Assembly (NCBI RefSeq): GCF_039555335.1
Contig: NC_092636.1
Location: forward strand, 217,501 to 281,500
Reading direction: 5' to 3'
DNA: 64,000 nt
Source of the DNA: Amphiura filiformis
Lineage: Eukaryota > Echinodermata > Ophiuroidea > Amphilepidida > Amphiuridae
The translations under genes and the position numbers were made by a program. Below, piece by piece: positions 59,801 to 64,000 of this stretch (the first letter of the stretch is position 1; every line of letters begins with the position of its first letter). A model generated the notes under the pieces. That model made no database searches and was not told the DNA's origin. It was given only the letters and a program-made list of their open reading frames with translations.

Positions 59801-62367
59801 CTGATATCAGATACGAATGTTGTTTGTCCTGTACATGGGTTCCCAATAATGTGTCTGACATCAGATACTAATGTTGTTTTCCTGTACATGGGTGCCCAAT
59901 AATGTATCTGATATCAGATACTAATGTTGTTTGTCCTGTACATGGGTGCCCAATAATGTGTCTGACATCAGATACTAATGTTGTTTTTCCTGTACATGGA
60001 TGCCAAATAATACTGTTGTTTTTCCTGCACATGGGTGCCCAATAATGTGTCTGATATCTGATACTAATGTTGTTTTTCCTGTACATGGATGCCCAATAAT
60101 GTGTCTGACATCAGATACTAATGTTGTTTTTCCTATACATGGGTGCTCAATAATGTGTCTGATATCTGATACTAATGTTGTTTTTCCTGTACATGGGTGC
60201 CCAATAATGTGTCTGACATCATATACTAATGTTGTTTTTCCTGTACATGGGTTCCCAATGTGTCTGACATCAGATACGTATGTTGTTTTTCCTGCACATG
60301 GATGCCCAATAATGTGTCTGACACCAGATACTAATGTTGCTTTTCCTGTACTTGGGTGTTCAATAATGTCTCTGACATCAGATACTAATGTTGTTTTTCC
60401 TGTAGATGGGTGCCCAACAAAGTCTGACATCAGATGCATTTTTTTAATACTATAGTAAATTCCAATAAGCGTTGACCAATTCTAAGCTGATCTGATGTGA
60501 GACACTTCATTATCACATTTTAGGTACGAACCAGACTATTCTTCAATTACGGCTGCTTCTCAGCTCTACCCAAATCCTGATGAATCACACAGGTTTAGTT
60601 GGAGTGATATGTACAAGCAGTCATTCTTACCACTGCATGTAGAGGCCACTCCTTTGTCGGCCAAAGTTGCAAAGATTGCTGTATGTCTACTTGGTATGTT
60701 CAGAATGGGCTATTCCATTTAAAATCCACACTACTCCTGTGGAAGATTTAGCTAGAGTCTTGCATAGACAATCGGGTAACTTCTATTTGAAATACTTACT
60801 CCAGTTGTGGAAGATATAGGTAAAATCATAATACAGGAGGAGTATAGGTTTCAAAATGATTAATCCTGACCAATTACATTTGAAAAACATACTCCCTCTA
60901 TAGAACATATTTCCAAAGTCTTCCATGAGGGTAGTGTGGATTTCATCCAGAACAGCCCAACGAGGCTTCAGTTTTCCCTAAATATGTATCAAAGTTAGCC
61001 TTTAAACACAGAAACATCATTTCAAGCAATATTGTGTGATTTATGAACATTTACAATTTTTGTCCCAAAAGTAAATAATTTTCATTAATTTGGCTGTGAA
61101 ACTAATAGTCCCATTTTATTATCAAAATTGTTCATTTTGGAACTTAGATTGGATGAGTGCATTGTCAAATCTGATTGGCTGATTAAGTCTTGGGATCAAA
61201 TCTGATTGGCCAATTAAGTCTTGGGATCAAATCTGATTGGCTGATTAAGTCTTGGGATCAAATCTGATTGGCCAATTAAGGGGGTACTACACCCCTGTGG
61301 TAAATTTATGAATATTTTTGTATTTTTCTCAAAAAATAATAACACACTGGTAACAAAATCCAGTTACTACACTGGAATTTCAGTGACTCAAGACAAGTAG
61401 TTATTGATTTATTGATCAAATATTGGTTTTCCCTCATTTTTGACTGTAACTCCACAACTGTTGTCTGTGCTGAAATAAAATTTTCAGTGCAGCAGTTGTA
61501 GTCCTTGCCCCTATAATATACATATCTTACTTGTCACCAATGGGCTATATTTTTTGAGAAAAATGCAAAAATAGACACAAAATTGGCCAGGGGTGTAGTA
61601 CCACCTTAAGTCTTGGGATCAAATCTGATTGGCTGATTAAGTCTTGGGATCAAATCTGATTGGCTGATTAAGATGTATTAAAAATTCTCAGATTTTGTCA
61701 CATAGCACATTGGGCCATATTTTTTACCAAGTATTTAAATTCATCAAAGTACTTAACAATCATGCAAAAATCAGAATTTTGAAGTTAAGGACCTCCTCTT
61801 GTGTTATAACTGCTATGAAAAGATCTTTGATATACTTATAGGTTCTAGAAATATGTATATTAATTATTTATAAACATAAAAAGATTGCAATGAGCAACTT
61901 TGCATGTTTAGTAAACTGTGAAGTGCTCTACAAGCTGCACTAAATTTTGAACATCTTGTAGTATTTGACTTTTTACATTTGAGCCATTAACATAGTAAAC
62001 AAACTAACAGAGAGCTTGTAGTAATGTATTTTTACACGAATCAAATTATCTTACTTTATTGCTTGCTTAAAGGGGCATTTCGTGATCTTTTGAGATTTTT
62101 ATACAACTGGAAACCTCTGGCTACATAGGCCAGGATAGGATCACAACATACTGCTTTTATTAAATATTAACATTAGTTGATGAATCTGATTTACTTGCAG
62201 GAGCTGTGTTCATCGGCTTCAGTGCCATCATTGTATTTGCTGGAGATCAATTACTGCATCATGAAGCATGGCCTGTATTCACCATTGGCTTATTAAGTAG
62301 CTTCATCTTTCTGTTGATATTAATTATATGGCGTCAGCCTCAGAATCAGACAGACATTGTTTTCAAG
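28984..62367 (+). CDS. Cationic amino acid transporter, SLC7 CAT-type (gene 2, nine exons seen, 3' end outside window)
   Basis: This is a paralogue of gene 1 in divergent orientation. The exons are 28984-29218, 30820-30948, 32122-32278, 32569-32874, 34077-34299, 35160-35299, 35854-35956, 60524-60693 and 62201-62367, about 543 codons so far. Signatures include [89 protein letters not shown] and WRQPQNQ. The final visible exon ends FK at the same position and phase as gene 1 exon 4, so a VPxxP exon and a C-tail should follow downstream. Exon 3 contains one surplus base that breaks the frame. All other exons are open and in phase. The gene may be functional with a sequence error, or recently inactivated. 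The start has A at -3 and G at +4. Confidence 0.82.
29387..29668. repeat. GGCGTAGCCAGC inverted-repeat element with G/C runs
   Basis: ACGGCGTAGCCAGC at the left and GCTGGCTACGCT at the right bracket about 280 bp of G-run and C-run containing DNA in gene 2 intron 1. It is a MITE-like repeat of unknown class. Confidence 0.5.
29730..30759. mobile_element. TTAA-flanked element, family AGCCATATTATAACAT, copy 1
   Basis: TTAA at 29726-29729 and 30760-30763 flank ends reading AGCCATATTATAACATT and its reverse complement. The interior holds a roughly 305-bp tandem duplication (about 29893-30192 and 30199-30473) and a right part related, in inverted orientation, to 33213-33674. It is probably a piggyBac-like non-autonomous element. 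Confidence 0.75.
29893..30473. repeat. Tandem duplication, unit about 305 bp
   Basis: GTTACTCCCTAGACTGTCCC through ACCCGAGGGAGGGTCTA occurs twice. The copies are almost identical except that copy 2 lacks about 26 bp after TCAGTGACCGCT. The high identity implies a recent event inside the TTAA element. Confidence 0.85.
30820..30948 (+). CDS. Gene 2 exon 2 ([14 protein letters not shown] segment)
   Basis: The acceptor is TTTTGATGTAG and the donor GTATCT. It is phase 1 on both sides. It reads [20 protein letters not shown] and then [20 protein letters not shown]. This is the most conserved CAT segment and it keeps the conserved Glu. Confidence 0.87.
   Translation, partial: LSVTPSLVLEFPKQVQHMYIVMLVLVKDWRLWLDGVSSFRMQ
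31193..31552. repeat. GGCGTAGAT...ATCTACGCC element with GCGCGCGAAGCGCGC words
   Basis: GTGGCGTAGATTTC at the left and GATCTACGCC at the right bracket G-run and C-run rich sequence. It contains two AATGCGCGCGAAGCG palindromic words (about 31299 and 31372). A further GCGCGCGAAGCGCGC occurs at about 16555. Confidence 0.55.
31600..32000. other. Gene 2 intron 2, nothing specific
   Basis: Two degenerate ATTATAATGCAAG phrases near 31612-31700 are the only pattern. I recognise no element. Confidence 0.4.
32008..32043. repeat. Poly-A and (TAA)n tract
   Basis: About 17 A residues followed by five TAA triplets, possibly the tail of an old retroposon, ending about 80 nt upstream of exon 3. Confidence 0.85.
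32122..32278 (+). pseudogene. Gene 2 exon 3 with a one-base frameshift
   Basis: The acceptor is GTTCTTAACAG and the donor GTAAGG. From the upstream phase the exon reads GAASVAQ and then TAG at 32149-32151. From about 32147 onward the expected CAT sequence continues in another frame ([13 protein letters not shown], then [14 protein letters not shown] and [11 protein letters not shown]). The exon is 157 nt, whereas 156 would keep phase 1 on both sides, so one extra base (or two missing) lies near 32143-32149. No alternative AG restores the frame. Confidence 0.75.
32308..32378. repeat. Short palindromic minisatellite of TCGACATG/CCGATATA words
   Basis: CCGACATGTCGATATATCGA and variants recur about every 16-18 bp with internal dyads. 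It starts about 30 nt downstream of the exon 3 donor. Confidence 0.7.
32569..32874 (+). CDS. Gene 2 exon 4
   Basis: The acceptor is TTCCATTCAG and the donor GTAGGT, phase 1 on both sides. It begins [20 protein letters not shown] (TM) and ends [20 protein letters not shown] potential glycosylation site (NRT) lies in a cysteine-containing loop. Confidence 0.86.
32887..33154. mobile_element. MITE family GGGCTATTCCATTT, copy 1 (gene 2 intron 4)
   Basis: The inverted ends are ATGGGCTATTCCATTTAAAA and its reverse complement near 33130-33154. The interior has CTTCCACAG and AAATTCA blocks. Relatives are at about 60707-60960, 63222-63475 and more diverged near 63040-63140. Confidence 0.75.
33213..33674. 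mobile_element. TTAA-flanked element, family AGCCATATTATAACAT, copy 2 (inverted)
   Basis: TTAA at 33209-33212 and 33675-33678. The ends equal those of the element at 29730. The interior (AAAATCAAGACTCTAGGTGC, then TACACGGCGTGCGGGA) is the reverse complement of about 30500-30660. No transposase is present. Confidence 0.78.
34077..34299 (+). CDS. Gene 2 exon 5
   Basis: The acceptor is TTTCTATCTAG and the donor GTAAGT. It encodes [20 protein letters not shown] (the CAT cytoplasmic signature), a helix, then [20 protein letters not shown] and the next helix ending CGLIT. Phase 1 in, phase 2 out. Confidence 0.86.
34518..34801. mobile_element. MITE with CGCCTC/CACGTTA inverted ends
   Basis: The left CGCCTCCGAATTCCCACGTT and the right end (AACGTGAGAATTTAGAGGCG) are imperfect inverted repeats. 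Inside, a 40-bp unit with GAGTGCTGACTCCAACGTGT is tandemly duplicated (34694-34773). It lies in gene 2 intron 5. Confidence 0.7.
35160..35299 (+). CDS. Gene 2 exon 6
   Basis: The acceptor is TTTTACGTAG and the donor GTAAGG. It reads [20 protein letters not shown], then [20 protein letters not shown], corresponding to the CAT RxLYxMAxDGLLF motif. Phase 2 in, phase 1 out. Confidence 0.88.
35854..35956 (+). CDS. Gene 2 exon 7 (before the 24.6-kb intron)
   Basis: The acceptor is TTTGTCACAG and the donor GTAAGA. It encodes [20 protein letters not shown] and a helix ending CIIILR, the CAT motif DLxxLVxxMSIGTLLAY. Its phase 2 donor joins in frame to the exon at 60524. Confidence 0.86.
36023..36755. 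mobile_element. TTAA-flanked element, family GGGTATACG
   Basis: TTAA at 36019-36022 and 36756-36759. The ends are GGGTATACGATGTATTGTTG and its near reverse complement. A partial inverted copy is at 9819-10008. It lies in gene 2 intron 7, about 65 nt after exon 7. Confidence 0.78.
37046..38631. repeat. 54-bp satellite, block 1a (gene 2 intron 7)
   Basis: A typical unit is 37205-37258. Its core CTGATATCAG (37218-37227) is a perfect 10-bp palindrome, extending to 16 bp in units with TATCTG (for example 56238-56253). Variants with CTGACATCAG alternate. Supra-unit duplication is visible (37751-38020 repeated at 38288-38557). Confidence 0.93.
38632..39267 (-). mobile_element. Penelope-like element fragment inserted in the satellite
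   Basis: The minus frame gives [40 protein letters not shown] and [13 protein letters not shown], then the SESYIG part of a GIY-YIG endonuclease. After frameshifts it continues into [18 protein letters not shown]-type and [18 protein letters not shown] segments (both as frame-shifted reads) and a 3' end near AAGGTTGTAGTAATAACAAC. It is flanked by CAGATACTAAT on both sides, a satellite-derived direct repeat of about 11 bp consistent with a target duplication. It is 5' truncated and dead. Confidence 0.78.
39268..44168. repeat. 54-bp satellite, block 1b
   Basis: About 90 units. From 41032 to 44175 one plus frame is open for 1047 codons of an 18-residue repeat ([18 protein letters not shown] type). 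Most unit differences are amino-acid changing (T/I, C/F, F/C), and the opposite strand is open too. This argues for a period divisible by three rather than selection on a protein. Longer-period duplications of several units are evident between about 41900 and 44000. Confidence 0.92.
44823..45260 (-). mobile_element. LINE 3' tail inserted in the 5' part of the RTE-like element
   Basis: Read on the minus strand it ends with ATGAAATAAAGACTGATTGA and a (GATT)n run (44824-44862), i.e. an AATAAA-like signal plus terminal tandem repeats, typical of CR1/L2-type LINE ends. A (CATA)n run is at about 45013-45033. The 5' boundary is not precise. Confidence 0.6.
45264..46871 (+). pseudogene. RTE-like element ORF: AP endonuclease domain and linker
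   Basis: The endonuclease/exonuclease/phosphatase fold nicks target DNA for target-primed reverse transcription. Motifs in order: VIATYNVRT (Asn), [10 protein letters not shown] (Glu), [18 protein letters not shown] (Asp, Asn), [13 protein letters not shown], and [10 protein letters not shown] (Asp-His). The upstream about 50 codons may not be native. The frame ends through a shift near 46800-46830, after which the linker and early RT continue in other frames. Confidence 0.83.
46825..47163 (+). pseudogene. RTE-like element RT, N-terminal part before the nested insertion
   Basis: After the frameshift the sequence reads [20 protein letters not shown], shifts again near 46950, then runs [40 protein letters not shown] and RIRPHID, the RT motifs 0-2 of LINEs. 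The frame is interrupted at 47163 by the LTR element and resumes at 54947 or, counting the duplicated TTGAT, just beyond it. Confidence 0.8.
47164..48225 (-). repeat. 3' LTR of the Gmr1-like element
   Basis: It is nearly identical to 53889-54946. Visible differences include a longer A run near 47401-47414 and single substitutions. The ends are inverted TGTCA/TGACA. Confidence 0.9.
48228..48245 (-). other. Polypurine tract of the Gmr1-like element
   Basis: On the minus strand TTTAAGGGGGGACGTAAA sits directly upstream of the 3' LTR, the expected position of the plus-strand primer. Confidence 0.6.
48489..50096 (-). pseudogene. Gmr1-like RT (second half) and RNase H, split by the hAT MITE
   Basis: It starts at [20 protein letters not shown] (motif B) and has [12 protein letters not shown] (YIDD), [26 protein letters not shown], RNase [39 protein letters not shown] and LETDHQPLL. 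The frame is cut by the insertion at 48629-49316. Skipping it, the frame resumes with [20 protein letters not shown] and ends DYMSRISHE plus TAA at 48489. The hAT duplication apart, this half is open. Confidence 0.85.
48629..49316. mobile_element. hAT-type MITE rich in GGTCTC/GAGACC repeats
   Basis: An 8-bp duplication CTTCACAC (48621-48628 and 49317-49324) flanks terminal inverted repeats starting CAGTGTTGTAG. The subterminal 100-150 bp at each side consist of GGTCTCGGTCTCGG-like hexamer repeats in both orientations. There is no transposase. TSD length and CAGTGTTG ends fit hAT. Confidence 0.85.
50030..51007 (-). pseudogene. Gmr1-like integrase C-terminal (GPY/F-like) module and RT first half
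   Basis: [20 protein letters not shown] then [18 protein letters not shown] is the GPY/F-type module closing the integrase. A linker follows, then the RT N-terminus: [40 protein letters not shown] and [13 protein letters not shown] (motif A). A small deletion and frameshift near 50090-50110 separate it from motif B in the next frame. Confidence 0.83.
50971..52092 (-). pseudogene. Gmr1-like integrase
   Basis: It has an HHCC zinc-binding region ([10 protein letters not shown], then [11 protein letters not shown]) and a DDE core: AMDLVGPI (first Asp), [11 protein letters not shown] (second Asp), and [20 protein letters not shown] (Glu), with [20 protein letters not shown] and [18 protein letters not shown] after. 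It inserts cDNA into the host chromosome. Its place upstream of RT defines the Gmr1-like order. It shifts frame near 51007 to the GPY/F module. Confidence 0.87.
52150..52769 (-). pseudogene. Gmr1-like aspartic protease region
   Basis: The frame from 52769 contains Cys-rich linker sequence, [20 protein letters not shown] (DSG active-site triad) and [12 protein letters not shown]. After a frameshift near 52330 the typical protease end ([12 protein letters not shown]) is read before 52150. It is presumably active as a dimer in the parent element. This copy is frameshifted. Confidence 0.72.
52730..53656 (-). pseudogene. Gmr1-like Gag with SCAN-like capsid and zinc knuckle
   Basis: The likely native start is the ATG at 53656 ([15 protein letters not shown]). 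Small frameshifts near 53520-53620 lead into the long frame from 53590: [53 protein letters not shown] and [20 protein letters not shown], a capsid segment resembling SCAN domains. The CCHC knuckle ([14 protein letters not shown]) straddles a further frameshift near 52775-52910. It forms particles around element RNA. Confidence 0.8.
53867..53884 (-). other. Primer binding site complementary to tRNA-Pro
   Basis: The minus strand reads TGGGGGCTCGTCCGGGAT, four nt after the 5' LTR. This 18-mer is the classic proline-tRNA primer binding site. Confidence 0.85.
53889..54946 (-). repeat. 5' LTR of the Gmr1-like element
   Basis: 1058 bp, TGTCAGG...ATGACA, about 99% identical to the 3' LTR by eye. 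It is followed in element sense by TTTG and the primer binding site. Confidence 0.9.
54947..56154 (+). pseudogene. RTE-like element RT, main part after the nested insertion
   Basis: It resumes as [20 protein letters not shown], then [13 protein letters not shown] (motif A), [20 protein letters not shown] (motif B, with Ser where Gly is usual), [13 protein letters not shown] (FADD catalytic box), [28 protein letters not shown] and [13 protein letters not shown] frameshift near 56045 precedes the family end [16 protein letters not shown] and TGA. The catalytic aspartates are present. The copy is dead through frameshifts and the nested element. Confidence 0.85.
56175..60436. repeat. 54-bp satellite, block 2
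   Basis: About 79 units continuing the array after the RTE-like insertion. Unit variants (TTTGTCCTG, CTGATATCTGATAC, GGTGCTCAAT) differ in frequency from block 1. A segment of about 1.7 kb (about 56545-58070) reappears at about 58244-59980 with the same unit order apart from small deletions near 59040. The array ends about 90 nt before exon 8. Confidence 0.93.
60524..60693 (+). CDS. Gene 2 exon 8 (after the 24.6-kb intron)
   Basis: The acceptor is CACATTTTAG and the donor GTATGT. It starts [20 protein letters not shown] (CAT LRYQP motif), continues through a hydrophilic cytoplasmic stretch, and ends [12 protein letters not shown]. The phase fits exon 7 exactly, which links the two halves of the gene across the satellite. 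Confidence 0.85.
60707..60962. mobile_element. MITE family GGGCTATTCCATTT, copy 2 (gene 2 intron 8)
   Basis: It begins ATGGGCTATTCCATTTAAAA and contains the CTCCTGTGGAAGATTT block. The right end is degraded (GTGTGGATTTCATCCAGAAC). Confidence 0.65.
61148..61678. repeat. 31-bp minisatellite (CTTGGGATCAAATCTGATTG) split by a TTAA element
   Basis: About six units of GATTGGCTGATTAAGTCTTG plus GGATCAAATCT occur, three or four before and two or three after the piggyBac-like insertion at 61280-61605. Confidence 0.85.
61280..61605. mobile_element. piggyBac-like MITE (TTAA target), copy 2
   Basis: TTAA at 61276-61279 and 61606-61609. The ends are GGGGGTACTACACCCCTG and GGGGTGTAGTACCACC. It is the same family as 8926-9278, with the two internal arms around TTATTGATTTATTGATCAAA. 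The empty site GCTGATTAAGTCTTGG is present in adjacent minisatellite units. Confidence 0.85.
62201..62367 (+). CDS. Gene 2 exon 9, ending at a GC donor
   Basis: The acceptor is TTACTTGCAG. It encodes two helices ([14 protein letters not shown], then [18 protein letters not shown]) and [12 protein letters not shown]. The homologous gene 1 exon ends at the same FK in phase 0. The boundary here is AAG followed by GCAAGT, a canonical GC-AG donor. If it were not spliced, the frame would stop within nine codons. A hairpin MITE starts about 26 nt downstream. Confidence 0.75.
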
Positions 62368-62393
62368 GCAAGTGAAATGTTTGTCTTATAAGC

Positions 62394-62602
62394 CAGAGCA
62401 GTTCTCTGGGGAGAACCAAACCTACCTGGTTATCAAATTAATCAGTGACAAGGTTATTTCTGAATTTGACAGGTGCTAATTGATGCAATAATCAATTAAA
62501 TTAAAATATCAATTAGCACCAGTCAAATTCAGAGATAATCTTATCACTGATAATTTGATAACCAGGCAGGTTTGGTTCACCCTAGAAGAACTGCTCTGGT
62601 GG
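62394..62602. mobile_element. Hairpin MITE 26 nt downstream of gene 2 exon 9
   Basis: CCAGAGCAGTTCTCTGG, CCAAACCTACCTGGTTATCA and TTCTGAATTTGACAGGTGCT return as reverse complement, with a short loop near 62485-62505. The arms are about 95 bp with few mismatches. Confidence 0.8.
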
Positions 62603-63039
62603 GGCTTCCCTCTTTAAAGCCTTAATATATGATTGCAGTCAAATTTTAATTTGGTTATTAGCCAAATATTATAAAACATTATAAGTATCAACTGTCAGGA
62701 AAAGTTTTCTGGTCATTTTATGCCAAACTTAGAAGGTAAAATGAAAGAAAACTCATCTTAACCCCGTAACTGTGGTGTTCTATGGGGCATTTAAAGTTAT
62801 AATTTATGACTTTTAATTCAAACTTGCTGTGTTGTCCTAAAAACACAAGAAAACAACAATATTGGCCAAATCTAATTAAGTAGAAGTTGGGACATGTGTA
62901 AATATTACAAATATGCCAAAAAAATCATGTTTGAGAAAAATTGACCCAACTCATTTTAAAAGATCGTACAATCCTGGCGTATATTTTGTCTTTAATTAGA
63001 TCATCAATGGGATAATGGGCAAGAATACAGAATCATTTG

Positions 63040-63478
63040 ACCATTCCAGTTAAAATCCATATACCCTGTATTAGAAGACATATTATTGCAGCACCATTTG
63101 GCTATTCCAGTTAAATTGATATACCCCGTGTGGAAGACATGACCTTAGTCTCCTATATACATAGTTATGGTTCTTCACAATACCCTCAAAACAACTGATG
63201 TTTAATTCACTTATCAAATTTGGCTATTCAATTTAAAATCCACACTACTCCTGTGGAAGATTTTGGAAATAACTTCCACAAGGGGAGTATGAATTTCAAA
63301 TGGAATCAACACATTAGCAGCTCCAATTGAAACTCACTCTCCCTCAAGGGAAGGTTCAGGTTGAATCTTTCTCAGAGGGTGTATGGAATCCAAATGGAGC
63401 CGCCTAATGTGCTCATTGCATTTGAAATCATATTCCCTGTAGAAGATATTTCCAAAATCTTTCACAGGGGGTTAGACT
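63040..63478. repeat. MITE family GGGCTATTCCATTT, copies 3 and 4 (diverged)
   Basis: TTTGGCTATTCAATTTAAAA (63222) and the CTGTGGAAGATTTTGGAAAT block match copy 1. A more diverged partial copy precedes it (CCATTCCAGTTAAAATCC, about 63043). Confidence 0.6.
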
Positions 63479-63479
63479 A

Positions 63480-64000
63480 TGCCATAGTTGAACTTTGATA
63501 AATTTAAAAAAATATTGTTTTTATTAATCATGATGAACGCATTCTGTTGAACTCAAAATTATACTGATGTTTATTAAAATGAATGTGTTCAATAGAAAAA
63601 TGGTCACAAAGAGTTTATAAAATAGTGACAGTAAAAGTAAAGTACACGTAGGCCTATGTTATTGAATGCAACATATCTTGCATATCTCACTTCAATACTG
63701 AACAAACTGTGTAGTTTTGTATGATGTAGTTAATGGTAATGGCACGTGCCCGGAGGATTTAAACCATAATGAGATCTGGGCGACTAATCAGAAGCCAGAT
63801 CCATTTAAAGATGCATTACATCATCGCCAATTTTAGTAGACCAGAAATCCGACAATCTCATCCATAGATAACCGTGTTAAGCAAGTTAACCGTAATCCAA
63901 AGTAAGTAGTCCACTTGGGATGCTAACAAACAGAGGGAGTATTAAATGTAATAGGCAGAGTATGCAAAATGGGCAAGTGGACTACGGAGAAGTCTAAGGG
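63480..64000. other. No gene recognised; presumed gene 2 intron 9
   Basis: I looked for the expected downstream exon (VPxxP, a TM helix and a C-tail) and did not find it before the window end. Confidence 0.4.

Overview
This is a metazoan nuclear window. It has phase-consistent GT-AG introns, one likely GC-AG intron, poly-A/T runs and dense transposable elements. Deuterostome-type Gmr1-like and Ngaro-like retroelements and the frequent word TAGGCCTA suggest an invertebrate deuterostome (echinoderm or hemichordate). That placement is an inference, not a proof.

Host genes. Two paralogous SLC7-type cationic amino acid transporter (CAT) genes lie head to head with about 2.7 kb between their start codons. 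Gene 1 (minus strand, 26243 down to 8190) can be followed through six exons, 690 codons and a stop. Gene 2 (plus strand, from 28984) can be followed through nine exons to 62367, and its 3' end lies beyond the window. Every exon junction was placed from splice sites, reading phase and family similarity. Gene 2 exon 3 carries a one-base excess that breaks the frame. Gene 1 lacks about seven residues of TM2 at the exon 1/2 junction, where a MITE sits 13 nt inside the intron.

Repeat layout. 1-8180, downstream of gene 1: a transposon inserted into a degenerate repeat, Penelope-like 3' ends, a long-TIR element and a LINE 3' fragment that starts about 10 nt after the gene 1 stop. 8.4-26 kb, gene 1 introns: a TTAA (piggyBac-like) MITE, a 42-bp hairpin minisatellite of about 45 copies, Myb/SANT-bearing Harbinger-like DNA, and a 5.4-kb tyrosine-recombinase (YR) retrotransposon inserted into it. 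26.2-29 kb, between the genes: palindromic MITEs and a tRNA-derived SINE. 29-36 kb, gene 2 introns 1-6: several TTAA-flanked and other MITE families. 36-60.5 kb, gene 2 intron 7 (24.6 kb): about 200 copies of a 54-bp satellite interrupted by a Penelope-like fragment and by a 12-kb RTE-like LINE. The LINE contains a Gmr1-like LTR retrotransposon, which in turn contains a hAT MITE. 60.5-64 kb: the last two visible exons plus MITEs and a 31-bp minisatellite.

Main points of interest: a YR retroelement whose internal B1-A2 repeat lies between RT/RNase H and the recombinase; a Gmr1-like element with integrase ahead of reverse transcriptase; two unrelated intronic satellites that both carry a dyad-symmetric core in each unit; and several insertions whose empty target site can be read in neighbouring repeat copies. 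Apart from the two transporters I found no convincing host gene. No tRNA, rRNA or CRISPR array was found.
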